The notes beneath the pieces were generated by a model. It saw nothing but the letters and a program-made list of their open reading frames with translations, was not told the DNA's origin and searched no databases. From Prevotellaceae bacterium UBA1710 (GTDB taxonomy: Bacteria > Bacteroidota > Bacteroidia > Bacteroidales > Bacteroidaceae), in contig DCJC01000018.1 of NCBI GenBank assembly GCA_002317355.1, positions 13,282-31,884 on the forward strand: a stretch of DNA of 18,603 nucleotides, given 5' to 3'. The position numbers and the translations under genes were made by a program. Below, piece by piece: positions 7,492-14,255 of the stretch. Every line of letters starts with the position of its first letter. Within the stretch, counting starts at the first letter, position 1.

Positions 7492-7523
7492 TTGGAGGAA
7501 TTCAATTAATTTTATTACCTTTG
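7492..7523 (+). promoter_or_regulatory. promoter for tRNA-Leu
   Basis: TTG at 7492-7494 and TACCTTTG at 7516-7523 are separated by 21 bp, a good match to the Bacteroidetes -33/-7 promoter. The start would be near 7530, giving about 50 nt of leader before the tRNA. Confidence 0.65.
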
Positions 7524-7578
7524 CCACTGAAATAATAAAAATAGTATACGATATATCATCGAAAATAAATACTATGTT

Positions 7579-7660
7579 GCGTCTGTGGCGAAATTGGTAG
7601 ACGCGCTAGACTTAGGATCTAGTGTCTTACGATGTGCAGGTTCGAGTCCTGTCAGACGCA
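7579..7660 (+). tRNA. tRNA-Leu (anticodon UAG)
   Basis: 82 nt fold into a class II tRNA. Acceptor GCGTCTG (7579-7585) pairs perfectly with CAGACGC (7653-7659), with discriminator A at 7660. The D arm contains AAATTGGTAGA. The anticodon stem CTAGA/TCTAG encloses loop CTTAGGA, giving anticodon TAG, which reads CUA/CUN leucine codons. A long variable arm (TGTCTTACGATGTG region) is typical of leucine tRNAs. T stem GCAGG/CCTGT encloses TTCGAGT. CCA is not encoded; the sequence continues CACAAAA. Confidence 0.95.
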
Positions 7661-7718
7661 CAAAAAAAAGAGTATAATTGAATAAAAGTACTAACATAAT
7701 CAATAAAAAACAAAAGAC

Positions 7719-8279
7719 ATGAAGAAAATTTTGTTCATTGCAGTTCTGTGTCTTACTGCAGTATTATCTGCAAGTGCACAGTCAGTTGAGTTCACATTAA
7801 CAGCTGATGGAACATTCCACATGAAGGATGGACGTAATTACGCTATTGTTCCTTTTGAAGGCAAGTCAGCTCACGCGATCTACTCAGCTCTCTTCGTTAA
7901 CGCAGGTGAGGTGTATAAGGATCCAAAGCAGAAGGTAATCATCACTATCGACGGTTCTTCTGTAGGCATCCGTGCATTCGACCCAAAGCTCACATACAAA
8001 GAAGAAAATGTATATCTCGGTGGTTATTATGAACTTAACTTCGAGGTTAAGGATGGTAAGGTAAAGGTTGCTGCTCCTGTAGTTGACGAAATCCTTACCA
8101 GACAGAAGGATGGCGTTCGTGATAAGGACTTCACAAAGCTCGTTCGCTCTTGGTACCAGGAGACTTCTCTCCAGGCTAAGTATCAGGACAACAAGTTCTA
8201 CACAGAGCAGGAGTTCAACTCTTTCATCAACGGTGTTCTTACAGGTAATTTCATGGGCGACAGCTCTGATAACTGGTAA
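7719..8279 (+). CDS. small secreted or periplasmic protein of unknown function
   Basis: 186 aa. A clear signal peptide (MKKILFIAVLCLTAVLSASAQ) predicts export, with cleavage after the last Ala before Gln21. The mature protein (about 166 aa) has a compact alpha/beta look: VEFTLTADGTFHMKDGRNYAIVPFEGKSAHAIYSALFVNA, a strand KVIITIDGSSVGI, GYYELNFEVKDGKVKVAAPVVDEI, and an acidic aromatic tail (FMGDSSDNW). The layout faintly recalls the TBP-like DUF4468 family, but I cannot claim membership. Codon choice is strongly biased (CTC, AAG, TTC, CGT), like the ribosomal and glyS-type genes, suggesting high expression. I see no clear promoter between it and the tRNA 58 bp upstream, so readthrough from the tRNA promoter is possible. 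A strong terminator follows. Confidence 0.75.
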   Translation: MKKILFIAVLCLTAVLSASAQSVEFTLTADGTFHMKDGRNYAIVPFEGKSAHAIYSALFVNAGEVYKDPKQKVIITIDGSSVGIRAFDPKLTYKEENVYLGGYYELNFEVKDGKVKVAAPVVDEILTRQKDGVRDKDFTKLVRSWYQETSLQAKYQDNKFYTEQEFNSFINGVLTGNFMGDSSDNW

Positions 8280-8303
8280 ACCGAATCCAATCTTAGTATA
8301 AAT

Positions 8304-8338
8304 AAAGTTGTCAACCGTATGGTTGGCAACTTTTTTTT
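8304..8338 (+). terminator. intrinsic terminator
   Basis: The 13-nt arms AAAGTTGTCAACC (8304-8316) and GGTTGGCAACTTT (8321-8333) pair with one G-T wobble around a GTAT loop, and the T run extends to 8338. This is the clearest rho-independent terminator in the window and ends the secreted-protein gene. Confidence 0.9.
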
Positions 8339-8391
8339 ATGCCTAAACGTAAAAAATTCCGAAGGAAAAAGGGATTCTCATTTTTTTTCAT

Positions 8392-8399
8392 TAAATTTG
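8392..8399 (+). promoter_or_regulatory. -7 promoter element for the 199-aa gene
   Basis: TAAATTTG matches TAnnTTTG and lies 19 nt before the ATG at 8419, implying a leader of only about 12-15 nt. No convincing -33 TTG is seen upstream. Confidence 0.5.
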
Positions 8400-8418
8400 C
8401 AGTCTAAAATAGCAAATA

Positions 8419-9018
8419 ATGAACAACAGCAATTTGACCGAGAAATGGAGTGAGAACGTAATCATCGTAGATGGTGATTATGTGGATTCTGTAGCCTTCA
8501 ATCTCATTGTGAATTTTGAGCGAATGATTGGCCGTCACATCCCAGAGGCAGACCTTGCGCACTGGATTGACTGCATCGCTCTGGATGGTGGTATCAAAGG
8601 AGAAACAGAGACCTCTGTCATCTTCATTCACAACAACGATACTGAAGCAATGAAGAATTTCCATCCAGCAAATTACAAGGATGAACTTGATGGCAAAGCG
8701 TTCCGTGATAATCTTGGCGAGTTCACTATGAGCAGTTTCCCTGTCGAGAAAGTTGTAAGCAAAGACGACTTCATCATCGACATCGTGAAGACCGCAGCCA
8801 ATCACAAGGATGTGAAGCGAGTTATGATAGTAGCAAACTGTGATGACGGCACTATGGTGGACTACCTACGTCAGGCATTAAGAGATGCAGATGACGACAA
8901 GAGAATCACGGTTTTCGGTATGCAACCACTTGCAGGAGGTAATTTCAGACAAGAGATACTCGGATACTCATTGATGTCTGCTCTTGGAATAAAGAGCGAT
9001 GAGATTAAAGCAAATTGA
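8419..9018 (+). CDS. conserved Bacteroidales protein of unknown function paired with the carboxynorspermidine dehydrogenase gene
   Basis: 199 aa with no signal peptide or membrane segment, so probably cytoplasmic. Visible pieces: an N-terminal ENVIIVDGDYVDSVAFNLIVNFERMIGR strand-helix unit, an acidic DLAHWIDCIALDGGI segment, a strand TSVIFIHNND, and a C-terminal half with VKRVMIVANCDDGTMVDYLRQALRD, RITVFGMQPLAGGNFRQEILGYSLMSALGI. The alternation of strands and helices suggests an alpha/beta fold. From memory it may be what databases call DUF6621, but I cannot confirm this. It has its own -7 element and sits 24 nt upstream of the dehydrogenase gene in the same direction, so the two are probably one operon. 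A link to polyamine metabolism is inferred from position only. Confidence 0.7.
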   Translation: MNNSNLTEKWSENVIIVDGDYVDSVAFNLIVNFERMIGRHIPEADLAHWIDCIALDGGIKGETETSVIFIHNNDTEAMKNFHPANYKDELDGKAFRDNLGEFTMSSFPVEKVVSKDDFIIDIVKTAANHKDVKRVMIVANCDDGTMVDYLRQALRDADDDKRITVFGMQPLAGGNFRQEILGYSLMSALGIKSDEIKAN

Positions 9019-9042
9019 TAATCAAAAAAAAAAGAAAATTAT

Positions 9043-10290
9043 ATGAACGGAAGAGTTTTAGTAATCGGTGCCGGTGGCGTTGCTACCGTAGCTATCGTGA
9101 AGATGGCAATGAACAGTGACATCTTCAAAGAGATAAAGATTGCAAGCCGAACAAAGGCTAAGTGCGACAACATCGTGAAGTACATCAACGAGAAACTGCC
9201 AAACTGCAAGGCCGTTCTCTCTACAGCACAAGTGGATGCTGACGACGTTGAACAGCTCAAGGCTCTCATGAGCGACTACAAGCCAGAGATCGTGGTAAAC
9301 CTCGCTCTGCCTTACCAGGACCTCACCATCATGGACGCTTGTCTTGCATGCGGTTGCAACTACCTCGATACAGCCAACTACGAGCCAAAGGACGAAGCAC
9401 ACTTCGAGTACTCTTGGCAGTGGGCATATCGTGAGCGTTTCGAGAAGGCTGGCCTTTGCGCTATCCTCGGTTGCGGCTTCGACCCAGGTGTTACAAGTAT
9501 CTACACAGCATACGCAGCAAAGCATCACTTCGACGAGATTCAGTATCTTGACATCGTTGACTGTAATGCAGGAAACCACCACAAGGCATTTGCTACAAAC
9601 TTCAATCCAGAGATCAACATCCGTGAGATCACCCAGAAGGGACTCTACTACGAGAATGGTAAGTACATCGAGACAGAGCCAATGGAGATTCACAAGCCTC
9701 TCACCTACCCTAACGTTGGTCCACGCGAGTCATACCTCCTCCACCACGAGGAGATCGAGTCACTCGTAATCAACTACCCAACAATCAAGCGTGCACGTTT
9801 CTGGATGACTTTCGGTCAGCAGTATCTCACATACCTCGACGTAATCCAGAACATCGGTATGTCACGTATCGATGAGGTAGAATACGAAGCTCCAAAGGCT
9901 GACGGAACAGGCGTAGAGAAGGTAAAGATCGTACCATTGCAGTTCCTCAAGGCAGTTCTTCCTAACCCACAGGAACTCGGTGAGAACTACGAGGGTGAGA
10001 CATCTATCGGCTGCCGTATCCGCGGTCTGAAGGATGGCAAGGAGCAGACATACTACGTTTACAATAACTGTAAGCACCAGGACGCATACATGGAGACTGG
10101 CATGCAGGGTGTAAGCTACACAACTGGCGTTCCTGCGATGATTGGTGCAATGATGTTCCTCAAGGGCACATGGTCTATGCCAGGCGTTCACAACGTAGAG
10201 GAGTTCGATCCAGATCCATTCATGGAGCAGCTCAACATACAGGGACTTCCTTGGCATGAGATCTTCAACGAGGATCTTGAGTTGGATTAA
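9043..10290 (+). CDS. carboxynorspermidine dehydrogenase (saccharopine dehydrogenase-like)
   Basis: 415 aa. The Rossmann motif VIGAGGVA (Gly9, Gly11, Gly12) at the N-terminus and the ASRT segment after beta-2 indicate NADP(H) binding. The body matches the saccharopine dehydrogenase superfamily: VVNLALPYQDLTIMDACLACGCNYLDTANYEP, AILGCGFDPGVTSIY, and a C-terminal YTTGVPAMIGAMMFLKGTW. Length and layout are those of carboxynorspermidine or carboxyspermidine dehydrogenase (about 400-415 aa), which condenses aspartate semialdehyde with a diamine as the first step of the alternative spermidine route used by Bacteroidetes and vibrios. A lysine-pathway saccharopine dehydrogenase is less likely but not excluded. 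The gene follows the 199-aa gene by 24 nt. Its strong codon bias suggests high expression. Its usual partner, carboxynorspermidine decarboxylase, is not in this window. Confidence 0.85.
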   Translation: MNGRVLVIGAGGVATVAIVKMAMNSDIFKEIKIASRTKAKCDNIVKYINEKLPNCKAVLSTAQVDADDVEQLKALMSDYKPEIVVNLALPYQDLTIMDACLACGCNYLDTANYEPKDEAHFEYSWQWAYRERFEKAGLCAILGCGFDPGVTSIYTAYAAKHHFDEIQYLDIVDCNAGNHHKAFATNFNPEINIREITQKGLYYENGKYIETEPMEIHKPLTYPNVGPRESYLLHHEEIESLVINYPTIKRARFWMTFGQQYLTYLDVIQNIGMSRIDEVEYEAPKADGTGVEKVKIVPLQFLKAVLPNPQELGENYEGETSIGCRIRGLKDGKEQTYYVYNNCKHQDAYMETGMQGVSYTTGVPAMIGAMMFLKGTWSMPGVHNVEEFDPDPFMEQLNIQGLPWHEIFNEDLELD

Positions 10291-10296
10291 AATAAA

Positions 10297-10360
10297 TAAG
10301 GATTAAGGTTTGGTTGTATCTACATAAAACCGCATAAAATCCCTAATTCATTAATCCTTA
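10297..10360. terminator. 10-bp inverted repeat between the dehydrogenase gene and recA
   Basis: TAAGGATTAA at 10297-10306 and TTAATCCTTA at 10351-10360 are exact reverse complements with a 44-nt loop, starting 6 nt after the stop codon. The AT-rich stem and missing T tract make this a weak terminator candidate. Confidence 0.3.
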
Positions 10361-10407
10361 ATGAAATATTACGACTAGTTTATTAACTATTTCCTGAATT
10401 TATTAAA

Positions 10408-11523
10408 ATGGCAAAGAAAGAAAATAACGAGAAGCCTCTCGACCCAAAAGAGGCAAAGCTGAAAGCATTGCAGGCAGCTCTCGGTAAGATAGAAAAGGAC
10501 TTCGGTAAAGGAAGTATCATGAAGCTCGGCGAAGAGAAGATTGAGAAGGTGGAAGTAATTCCAACCGGTTCAGTAGGTCTTGACATCGCCCTCGGTGTAG
10601 GCGGTTATCCTAAGGGCCGTATCATCGAGATTTATGGTCCTGAGTCATCAGGTAAGACAACTCTCGCAATCCATGCTATTGCAGAGGCTCAGAAGGCTGG
10701 TGGCATCGCAGCAATCATTGACGCTGAGCATGCCTTTGACCGTTTCTATGCAGAAGCTCTCGGTGTAGATGTTGATAATCTCTTCATCTCACAGCCTGAC
10801 AATGGTGAGCAGGCTCTCGAAATTGCTGACCAGCTCATATCAAGTGCAGCTATCGATCTCGTAGTAATCGACTCAGTAGCAGCTCTTACTCCTAAGGCTG
10901 AGATCGAAGGCACAATGGGCGACAACAAGGTTGGCCTTCAGGCACGACTCATGTCACAGGCTCTCCGTAAGCTCACATCAACCATTTCAAAGACTAACAC
11001 CACATGTATCTTCATCAACCAGTTGCGTGAGAAGATCGGTGTCTCTTTCGGTAACCCAGAGACTACAACAGGTGGTAACGCGCTGAAGTTCTATGCTTCC
11101 GTACGTATCGACATACGAAAGAGTACACCTATCAAGGATGGCGAGACAATACTTGGTAACCTCACCAAAGTTAAGGTTGTAAAGAATAAGGTGGCACCTC
11201 CATTCAGAAGATGTGAGTTTGACATCATGTTCGGACAGGGTATATCAAAGACTGGTGAGATTCTTGACTTCGCCATCGATTTCGACATCGTAAAGAAGAG
11301 TGGTTCATGGATTTCATACGCTGATGCAAAGATTGCTCAGGGCCGTGATAAGGCTCTTGCAGTTCTCAACGACAATCCAGAGCTTCTGGAGGAGATTGAG
11401 GCTAAGGTACGTAAGACTCTTGAAGAAAATGGTGGTCAGGTGCCTACAGATGACAAGAAAAGCGTCAAGAAAGGCAAGTCTGATGATGATTCAGACATAA
11501 TTGAGGAAGAATCAGCAGAATAA
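10408..11523 (+). CDS. recA: recombinase RecA
   Basis: 371 aa, slightly longer than E. coli RecA (353) because of the C-terminal tail. RecA forms ATP-dependent filaments on single-stranded DNA and drives strand exchange in repair. Visible motifs: the Walker A box GPESSGKT (77-84), AAIIDAEHAFD, the Walker B strand LVVIDSVAALTPKAEIEGTMGD, loop L1 with the following GLQARLMSQALRKLTSTI, INQLREKIGVSFGNPETTTGGNALKFYASVR spanning L2, and a strongly charged acidic tail (KSVKKGKSDDDSDIIEEESAE). I see no LexA-type operator upstream, and no textbook TAnnTTTG element in the 117-bp gap. The gene may be expressed partly from the upstream operon. Confidence 0.98.
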   Translation: MAKKENNEKPLDPKEAKLKALQAALGKIEKDFGKGSIMKLGEEKIEKVEVIPTGSVGLDIALGVGGYPKGRIIEIYGPESSGKTTLAIHAIAEAQKAGGIAAIIDAEHAFDRFYAEALGVDVDNLFISQPDNGEQALEIADQLISSAAIDLVVIDSVAALTPKAEIEGTMGDNKVGLQARLMSQALRKLTSTISKTNTTCIFINQLREKIGVSFGNPETTTGGNALKFYASVRIDIRKSTPIKDGETILGNLTKVKVVKNKVAPPFRRCEFDIMFGQGISKTGEILDFAIDFDIVKKSGSWISYADAKIAQGRDKALAVLNDNPELLEEIEAKVRKTLEENGGQVPTDDKKSVKKGKSDDDSDIIEEESAE

Positions 11524-11534
11524 TATAACTAAAT

Positions 11535-11593
11535 GAAAAATGAATAGTGAAAGATAGTCCGACATACGTATTATAATTCATTATTCATTTTTC
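11535..11593. terminator. AT-rich terminator hairpin after recA
   Basis: GAAAAATGAATA (11535-11546) is the exact reverse complement of TATTCATTTTTC (11582-11593). The stem extends inward by TGAA/TTCA after one G-T wobble, giving about 17 bp. A pyrimidine stretch (TCTTTTCT) follows. It lies 11 nt after the recA stop and fits a terminator. Confidence 0.65.
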
Positions 11594-11633
11594 TCTTTTC
11601 TAACGAAATACGAATTTCCAATATAATCACATA

Positions 11634-13040
11634 ATGAAAAACTTCAAACACTTAGTCCTTTGCTCTTCTCTCATGCTTAATGGCATGGCTGCTATGGCGC
11701 AAACGAATGGAGGCATCACTCCTGAAATGCTGAACAAAATCCAGCAGACACGCCAGCAAAGCAACGCAGAGAAAGCCCTTGCAAATGCAATGGCAACAAT
11801 GAGCATTAATGATCTTGCCAAGAATGCAGCAAAGCAAGGAAAGATAGACAATCACTTCAGCATTGAGACTCCAAAGCAGAATATCCACAACCAGAAATCA
11901 TCAGGCCGCTGTTGGATGTTCTCGAGCATGAACGTACTGCGCTCACGCTTTGCACTCGAACATAACGATACACTCGCTGTAGAATACTCACAGGATTACC
12001 TGTTCTTCTACGACCAGTTGGAAAAGGCGAACCTATTCTTGCAAGGTACTATCACAACAGCCAATAAGTCGATGGACGACCCAGATGTGAAGTTCTTCTT
12101 CAAGTCTCCTTTAAGTGATGGAGGCACCTTCTGCGGCATAATGGATCTTGCAAAGAAATACGGTTTGGTACCACAATCCGTAAGACCAGAGACATATCAG
12201 TCAGAAAACACCCGACTGATGGCTAAAATCCTTGCGACAAAACTTCGTGAATACGGTCTTGAACTACGTTCTATGGTGGCAGCCAAAAAGAAAGAAGCAG
12301 CCATCAACAACCGTAAGACCGAGATGCTTGCTGAGGTTTATCGTATTCTCTCAATGACACTTGGCGAACCGATAAAGGAATTCACCTACGCCCATCGTGA
12401 CAAGTACGGCAACATCAAGGGTGAAGAGAAGACATACACTCCTCTTGAGTTCTTCAAGGAGACCGTCAACACACCTATCGAAGACACCTTCATAATGCTG
12501 ATGAACGACCCACGTCATCCTTATTACAAGGTGTATGAGGTAGAATACGACCGCCACACATACGACGGCCACAACTGGCGATACATCAACCTTCCGATTG
12601 AAGATATCGAGTCTATTGCCATTACTTCGCTCAAGGACGGCCGTAAGATGTACAGCTCATACGATTTGCCTCAGATGGACAGAAATCGTGGTTATATGGA
12701 TCTTGACCTTTGGGACTACTCTACCCTATTTGGTACACAGTTCCCAATGAACAAGGCAGAGCGCATATCAACATTCGAGAGTATGTCGGCTCACGCTATG
12801 ACACTCACAGCTGTTGACCTCGACAAGAACGGGAAGCCAACAAAATGGAAGGTTGAAAATAGTTGGGGAGAAGCTACAGGCCAACAAGGCTATGCCATCA
12901 TGTCAGAGGCTTGGTTCCGTGAATATATGTTCCGTCTGGTAGTAGATAAGAAATATGTTCCCGAGAACATCATTAAGCTACAGAATGAAAAGCCTACGAT
13001 GATTCCGTATGACGACCCACTATTCGTAAACGAAGAGTGA
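11634..13040 (+). CDS. pepC: C1B cysteine aminopeptidase, bleomycin hydrolase family, with signal peptide
   Basis: 468 aa. The papain-like catalytic triad is visible: Cys93 in NQKSSGRCWMFSSMNVLRSR, His387 in MSAHAMTLTAVD, and Asn409 in KVENSWGE. Glutamine of the oxyanion hole is probably Gln87. Other family segments are VEYSQDYLFFYDQLEKAN, SDGGTFCGIMDLAKKYGLVP, FGTQFPMNKAERI and QGYAIMSEAWF. Bleomycin hydrolase/PepC enzymes act as aminopeptidases and usually form cytoplasmic hexamers. Here a signal peptide (LVLCSSLMLNGMAAMAQ, cleavage before Gln23) and a further 50-residue helical spacer precede the core, so this copy is probably periplasmic or secreted and works on peptides from outside. The last codons and the TGA stop (13038-13040) are part of a 16-bp tandem repeat. 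It converges on purU. Confidence 0.88.
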   Translation: MKNFKHLVLCSSLMLNGMAAMAQTNGGITPEMLNKIQQTRQQSNAEKALANAMATMSINDLAKNAAKQGKIDNHFSIETPKQNIHNQKSSGRCWMFSSMNVLRSRFALEHNDTLAVEYSQDYLFFYDQLEKANLFLQGTITTANKSMDDPDVKFFFKSPLSDGGTFCGIMDLAKKYGLVPQSVRPETYQSENTRLMAKILATKLREYGLELRSMVAAKKKEAAINNRKTEMLAEVYRILSMTLGEPIKEFTYAHRDKYGNIKGEEKTYTPLEFFKETVNTPIEDTFIMLMNDPRHPYYKVYEVEYDRHTYDGHNWRYINLPIEDIESIAITSLKDGRKMYSSYDLPQMDRNRGYMDLDLWDYSTLFGTQFPMNKAERISTFESMSAHAMTLTAVDLDKNGKPTKWKVENSWGEATGQQGYAIMSEAWFREYMFRLVVDKKYVPENIIKLQNEKPTMIPYDDPLFVNEE

Positions 13041-13075
13041 TTTAAACGAAGAGTGATCTAAACGAAGAGTGAAAA
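13028..13075. repeat. 16-bp tandem repeat (three units) spanning the pepC stop codon
   Basis: The three units are AAACGAAGAGTGATTT (13028-13043), AAACGAAGAGTGATCT (13044-13059) and AAACGAAGAGTGAAAA (13060-13075). The first holds the final Asn-Glu-Glu codons and TGA stop; the other two are downstream. Because 16 is not a multiple of 3, unit loss or gain would not extend the protein while the first stop is kept. Confidence 0.85.
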
Positions 13076-13194
13076 GTGAAGAGTGAAGAATTTAAGTTTG
13101 TATTGATGGTCCACCGCGGTTAGTACTCCCTCCCTCGGGAGGGTTGGGGTGGGGCCTATAACTTAAATTCTTCACTCTTCACTTTTCACTCTTC
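13064..13194. terminator. long perfect inverted repeat between convergent pepC and purU, with G-rich loop
   Basis: Arms 13064-13098 and 13160-13194 are exact 35-bp reverse complements, built from GAAGAGTGAA-type repeats. The 61-nt loop has its own hairpins: GGTCCACC (13108-13115) pairs with GGTGGGGCC (13148-13156, one bulged G), and CCTCCC (13129-13134) with GGGAGG (13137-13142). Its position 23 nt after the pepC stop and 12 nt after the purU stop fits a bidirectional terminator. Confidence 0.75.
13137..13154 (+). other. G-quadruplex motif
   Basis: GGGAGGGTTGGGGTGGGG on the plus strand has four G runs of 3 or more with loops of 1, 2 and 1 nt, which satisfies the usual quadruplex pattern with very short loops. 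It lies in the loop of the 35-bp inverted repeat and overlaps the right arm of the inner hairpin, so the two folds would compete. Confidence 0.65.
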
Positions 13195-13206
13195 ACTATA
13201 ACGCCA

Positions 13207-14070
13207 TTAAGAGAAGATAATGGTCTTGTTATGGTATGTAAGAATCTTTCTTTCAATATGCTTCTTCACAGCACGTGAGAGAACGATTTTCTCCAAATCC
13301 TTACCCTTTAGAACAAGAGTCTCAGGAGTATCCTTATGAGTGATGCGAACAACATCCTGCTCAATGATAGGACCTGCATCAAGCTCAGAAGTTACATAGT
13401 GACTTGTAGCACCGATAATCTTCACACCACGCTGATAAGCCTGATGATAAGGCTTTGCACCAATGAATGCAGGAAGGAATGAATGATGGATATTGATGAT
13501 CTTGTGAGGATAACGCTTAATCATTTCCTCTGAGATAATCTGCATGTAGCGGGCAAGAACGATGAAAGAGATACGCTCCTTCTTCAGAAGATCCATCTCA
13601 GCCTTCTCCACCTCCTGCTTGTTCGACCAGTCCTTCTTAATTGACCATACATAGTAAGGAATGCCAAACTGTTCAGCCACATAGCGGAGGTTCTCATGAT
13701 TACTTACGATACATGGGATCTCCACATCAAGTTCGCCAGCCTTATAGCGGGCAAGAAGGTCATAGAGGCAGTGGCTCATCTTACTAACGAACAATGCCAT
13801 ACGAGGCTTTTCATAGTTGAAGTAGATATCAAACTCCATCTCATATCTTGAACCATAGAGAGTATTGATATACTCCTCAATCTTCTCTGAAGGAATAGAG
13901 AACTCTGCCAATTCCCATTCTACGCGCATAAAGAAACGACCATCTACCTTATCCACATACTGATCGAGATAAACGATGTTACCATGATTGTCTGTGATGA
14001 ACTTGGTGATGTCCGTAATGATACCCAACTGATCTGGGCAGTGCAGCAATAATATCGCAGTCTGTTGCAT
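13207..14070 (-). CDS. purU: formyltetrahydrofolate deformylase
   Basis: 287 aa. PurU hydrolyses 10-formyltetrahydrofolate to tetrahydrofolate and formate, balancing one-carbon units and supplying formate for purine synthesis. An N-terminal ACT-type regulatory domain (AILLLHCPDQLGIITDITKFITDNHGNIVYLDQYVD, about residues 4-85) is followed by a formyltransferase-fold catalytic domain. Family motifs are CIVSNHENLRYVAEQFGIPYYV, the INIHHSFLPAF loop with Asn193 and His195, and TSELDAGPIIEQDVVRI with Asp231. These three residues match the Asn-His-Asp catalytic set. Length is normal for the family (about 280-290). A good promoter lies upstream on the minus strand, and the gene ends at the shared hairpin with pepC. 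Confidence 0.95.
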   Translation of the reverse strand: MQQTAILLLHCPDQLGIITDITKFITDNHGNIVYLDQYVDKVDGRFFMRVEWELAEFSIPSEKIEEYINTLYGSRYEMEFDIYFNYEKPRMALFVSKMSHCLYDLLARYKAGELDVEIPCIVSNHENLRYVAEQFGIPYYVWSIKKDWSNKQEVEKAEMDLLKKERISFIVLARYMQIISEEMIKRYPHKIINIHHSFLPAFIGAKPYHQAYQRGVKIIGATSHYVTSELDAGPIIEQDVVRITHKDTPETLVLKGKDLEKIVLSRAVKKHIERKILTYHNKTIIFS

Positions 14071-14100
14071 TTATCTATATTTGTTTTTTGTTTCTGAATG

Positions 14101-14131
14101 CAAAATTACATATTTTTCAGCAAATAAACAA
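14101..14131 (-). promoter_or_regulatory. promoter for purU
   Basis: On the minus strand TTG (14129-14131) and TAATTTTG (14101-14108) are 20 bp apart, matching the Bacteroidetes -33/-7 layout. Transcription would start near 14095, leaving about 25 nt before the ATG at 14070. Confidence 0.7.
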
Positions 14132-14171
14132 CTTTTACATCTTATAATATAGAAAATTCCAAAGTTTTTAG

Positions 14172-14179
14172 TAATTTTG
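14172..14179 (+). promoter_or_regulatory. -7 promoter element for the xylanase gene
   Basis: TAATTTTG matches TAnnTTTG and gives a leader of about 70 nt before the ATG at 14256. No -33 TTG is visible at the expected distance, which may mean that an activator is needed. Confidence 0.5.
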
Positions 14180-14255
14180 CATCAGAAATCTTTAACCCCT
14201 AACTAACAATTAAAGGAAATAGAAATTCCCCTTTTATAACACTTAAAGAAAAAAT

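Noticed and set aside
8304..8338. Riboswitch or attenuator controlling the 199-aa gene
   Set aside because: The hairpin and T run are a simple terminator of the upstream gene, and the next promoter element lies after it.
9058..9693. 211-aa open frame on the minus strand inside the carboxynorspermidine dehydrogenase gene
   Set aside because: Antisense shadow of a strongly codon-biased gene; its sequence has no domain features.
10291..10407. LexA/SOS operator upstream of recA
   Set aside because: I looked for a CTGT-N8-ACAG-type or other dyad and found only an AT-rich 10-bp inverted repeat, more like a weak terminator.
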